Positions 62,675-64,000 of a DNA stretch of 64,000 bases are shown here, piece by piece. The notes beneath the pieces are model-generated. The model made no database searches and was not told the origin of the DNA. It saw only the letters and a list, made by a program, of their open reading frames with translations. How positions within the stretch are numbered: position 1 is the stretch's first letter; every line of letters starts with the position of its first letter. The stretch is from Planctomycetota bacterium (GTDB lineage Bacteria > Planctomycetota > UBA1135 > JACQFD01). Location of the stretch: the NCBI GenBank assembly GCA_016200225.1, contig JACQFD010000002.1:124001-188000 (forward strand), read 5' to 3'. A program made the position numbers and the translations under genes.

Positions 62675-64000
62675 TTACTTTACGGAACCCTGCTTCGATT
62701 CTTCTTTCTTGTCGGCGCGCGGCGCGATCGCGCCCGCCGGCCGCGACTCCGGCGACGGCGCCGCCGTTTGCGCGCCCGCGCCGTCGATCCAGCCCGCGTC
62801 GGTTCTTACCAAAAACCGCGTCGGGTCCCAGATTTTATCTGATATAAACAAAACGCTGCGCGTCGCGGAATCGAACGTCGACGGCCGCCGGATCACCATG
62901 AAGATTCGCTCGCCGTGCGCCACATTGGATAATATCTTCCAAAGCGCGGCGACGTCCTCGACCTGCTTTCCCGCAACGCTAAGAATCACGTCGTCGCGGC
63001 GCAAATCCGCCGCCTCCGCCGCGGAGCCGGCCTCGACGTGCGCGACGAGCACGCCCTGCCGCTTCATTTCGGAACGCGCGCGCAATTCATAATGTAAATT
63101 CTGCATCGCCGCGCCGCCGAATAGCGCCATTTGCTTGACGCCGTCCTCCATCAAATCGATTACTTTTAATTTTTCGACGCGCGCCGACCCGCCTCGCGCG
63201 AATTTTACTTCAATTTCGCGCCCGACGCCCGCGTCGAGCGCGAGTTCGACCGCGCGCAAATCGCCCGCTTGCGCCTCGGCGATATTCATAACAATATCGC
63301 CGGCTATTAATTTTCCATCGGCCGGCGTGTCGGGCACGACGCCCTCGACGACGGCAATCGCCGCATTTTCATATTGTTCGGACTGTTCTTTTGTAATCGC
63401 GCCCGCGTCCACGGCCTCGGCCGCATCCGCGGCGCGGAGGCGCAACCCCACGGAGCCGCGCGTCGGAACGGCGCCTTTCTTTAATTTCTTCAGAATTGTA
63501 TCTAAATATTCCGCGGGCATTCCATACGAAGTGTGTTCGTCGTGCGCGGACTGCATCCCGATCGCCGCGCCCGTATCGTCAATAATCGGCGAACCCGACG
63601 AACCGCCCGCGGACGCGATGCTCGTTTGCAAATACGCGACGCCCGGATCCTGATCCCAATACGCGCCGAGATTCGAAACGGTGCCGCCGAGCACCGTCGA
63701 CGCGAGGCCTCCATTATTACCGATCATCCGCACTTCCTCGCCGACTTCGGCCGGACGCGGATCCATTGTTATTTCTGTAAGGTTCGCCGGCGCGCTCTTT
63801 TTGTTAAATTGTAAAAATGCATAATCGTGCAGCGGATCGGCGTAAATCAGCCGCGCGGCCGCGCTCGTGCCGTCGAAAAAGCGGACTTCGAGGTCGAGGA
63901 CAACGCCCTCTCCGGCCACATGCCGGTTCGTCGCGACGATTCCGTGTTCGACGTCGACGACAAATCCGCTCCCCTCGAACGGTCCGGCTTCGTCGCGGCC
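62675..64000 (-). CDS. Trypsin-like (S1C) serine protease with PDZ domains, N-terminus outside the window
   Basis: At least 441 residues; the frame is open to the right edge. From the edge it reads GSGFVVDVEHGIVATNRHV, with the catalytic His, then PLHDYAFLQ (Asp) and SAGGSSGSPIIDD (Ser), so the triad is complete. Two PDZ-like regions follow (VPDTPADGKLIAGDIVMNI and HVEAGSAAEAADLRRDDVILSV, in parts). It resembles DegP/HtrA-type periplasmic proteases but with an unusually long C-terminus. The visible part includes everything from near the catalytic His to the end. Confidence 0.88.
   Translation of the reverse strand, partial: GRDEAGPFEGSGFVVDVEHGIVATNRHVAGEGVVLDLEVRFFDGTSAAARLIYADPLHDYAFLQFNKKSAPANLTEITMDPRPAEVGEEVRMIGNNGGLASTVLGGTVSNLGAYWDQDPGVAYLQTSIASAGGSSGSPIIDDTGAAIGMQSAHDEHTSYGMPAEYLDTILKKLKKGAVPTRGSVGLRLRAADAAEAVDAGAITKEQSEQYENAAIAVVEGVVPDTPADGKLIAGDIVMNIAEAQAGDLRAVELALDAGVGREIEVKFARGGSARVEKLKVIDLMEDGVKQMALFGGAAMQNLHYELRARSEMKRQGVLVAHVEAGSAAEAADLRRDDVILSVAGKQVEDVAALWKILSNVAHGERIFMVIRRPSTFDSATRSVLFISDKIWDPTRFLVRTDAGWIDGAGAQTAAPSPESRPAGAIAPRADKKEESKQGSVK

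Overview
The window is about 64 kb of GC-rich bacterial DNA packed with short operons on both strands. The cell is Gram-negative with lipopolysaccharide: lpxL-like and lpxK genes, hldE (ADP-heptose), manC (GDP-mannose), an AsmA-like envelope protein and several lipoproteins are present. Multi-heme cytochromes fused to a PA14 domain, a DUF5916 barrel protein, an FG-GAP/UnbV protein and vWA-HEAT proteins recall Planctomycetota and related environmental lineages, but no ribosomal marker is present to fix the taxon. Rubrerythrin, 4-hydroxybenzoyl-CoA reductase and FdhD point to an anaerobic or microaerophilic life with some oxygen exposure.

Layout. 1-9 kb: a truncated membrane protein, a MauG-like di-heme protein and a run of thiol-redox proteins, one of which (7521-8519) has an in-frame TGA exactly where the first cysteine of the WCxxC site belongs. 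9-15 kb: a palindromic repeat element, an LpxL-type acyltransferase, a Tat-exported unknown, a HEPN/MNT pair and a second protein interrupted by a TGA in a U-x-C context (12945-14636), followed by tsaB. 15-22 kb: alr (with a palindromic repeat inserted in frame), a 1240-residue AsmA-like protein, manC and ruvX. 22-29 kb (minus strand): a PD40 gene with two in-frame TAA codons, a DUF5916 protein, an alpha/beta hydrolase lacking its serine, and a vWA/HEAT protein. 29-35 kb: RNase P RNA (rnpB), a Nudix-like protein, a possible Sm-like protein and a large FG-GAP/UnbV protein. 35-36 kb: a gene-free stretch of about 730 bp holding a long imperfect inverted repeat. 35.6-39 kb: fdhD, a Cys-rich small lipoprotein, a ferredoxin and small redox or membrane proteins. 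39-44.5 kb: a CbiM-CbiQ-CbiO metal importer, a Fur-family regulator, rubrerythrin, a GlpC-like Fe-S protein and DUF3501. 45-51 kb: an EamA transporter, a 19-bp tandem array, a TetR regulator and a three-gene 4-hydroxybenzoyl-CoA reductase-type molybdoenzyme. 51-64 kb: an S41 peptidase, a degenerate amidohydrolase, a DUF1634/TauE pair, a nucleotidyltransferase and hldE, a PA14-multiheme cytochrome with a sorbosone-dehydrogenase-like partner, lpxK and a trypsin-like protease cut by the window edge.

The strongest novel signal is the pair of candidate selenoproteins in one thiol-redox neighbourhood. Both reading frames continue without shift through a TGA, with protein homology on each side and a nearby Cys making UxxC or UxC. 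No selenocysteine machinery (selA, selB, selC, selD) lies in the window, so the reading rests on sequence context alone. Other items of note are three 17-19 bp tandem arrays next to gene ends, two hairpin-rich elements, and several enzymes whose catalytic residues are missing.
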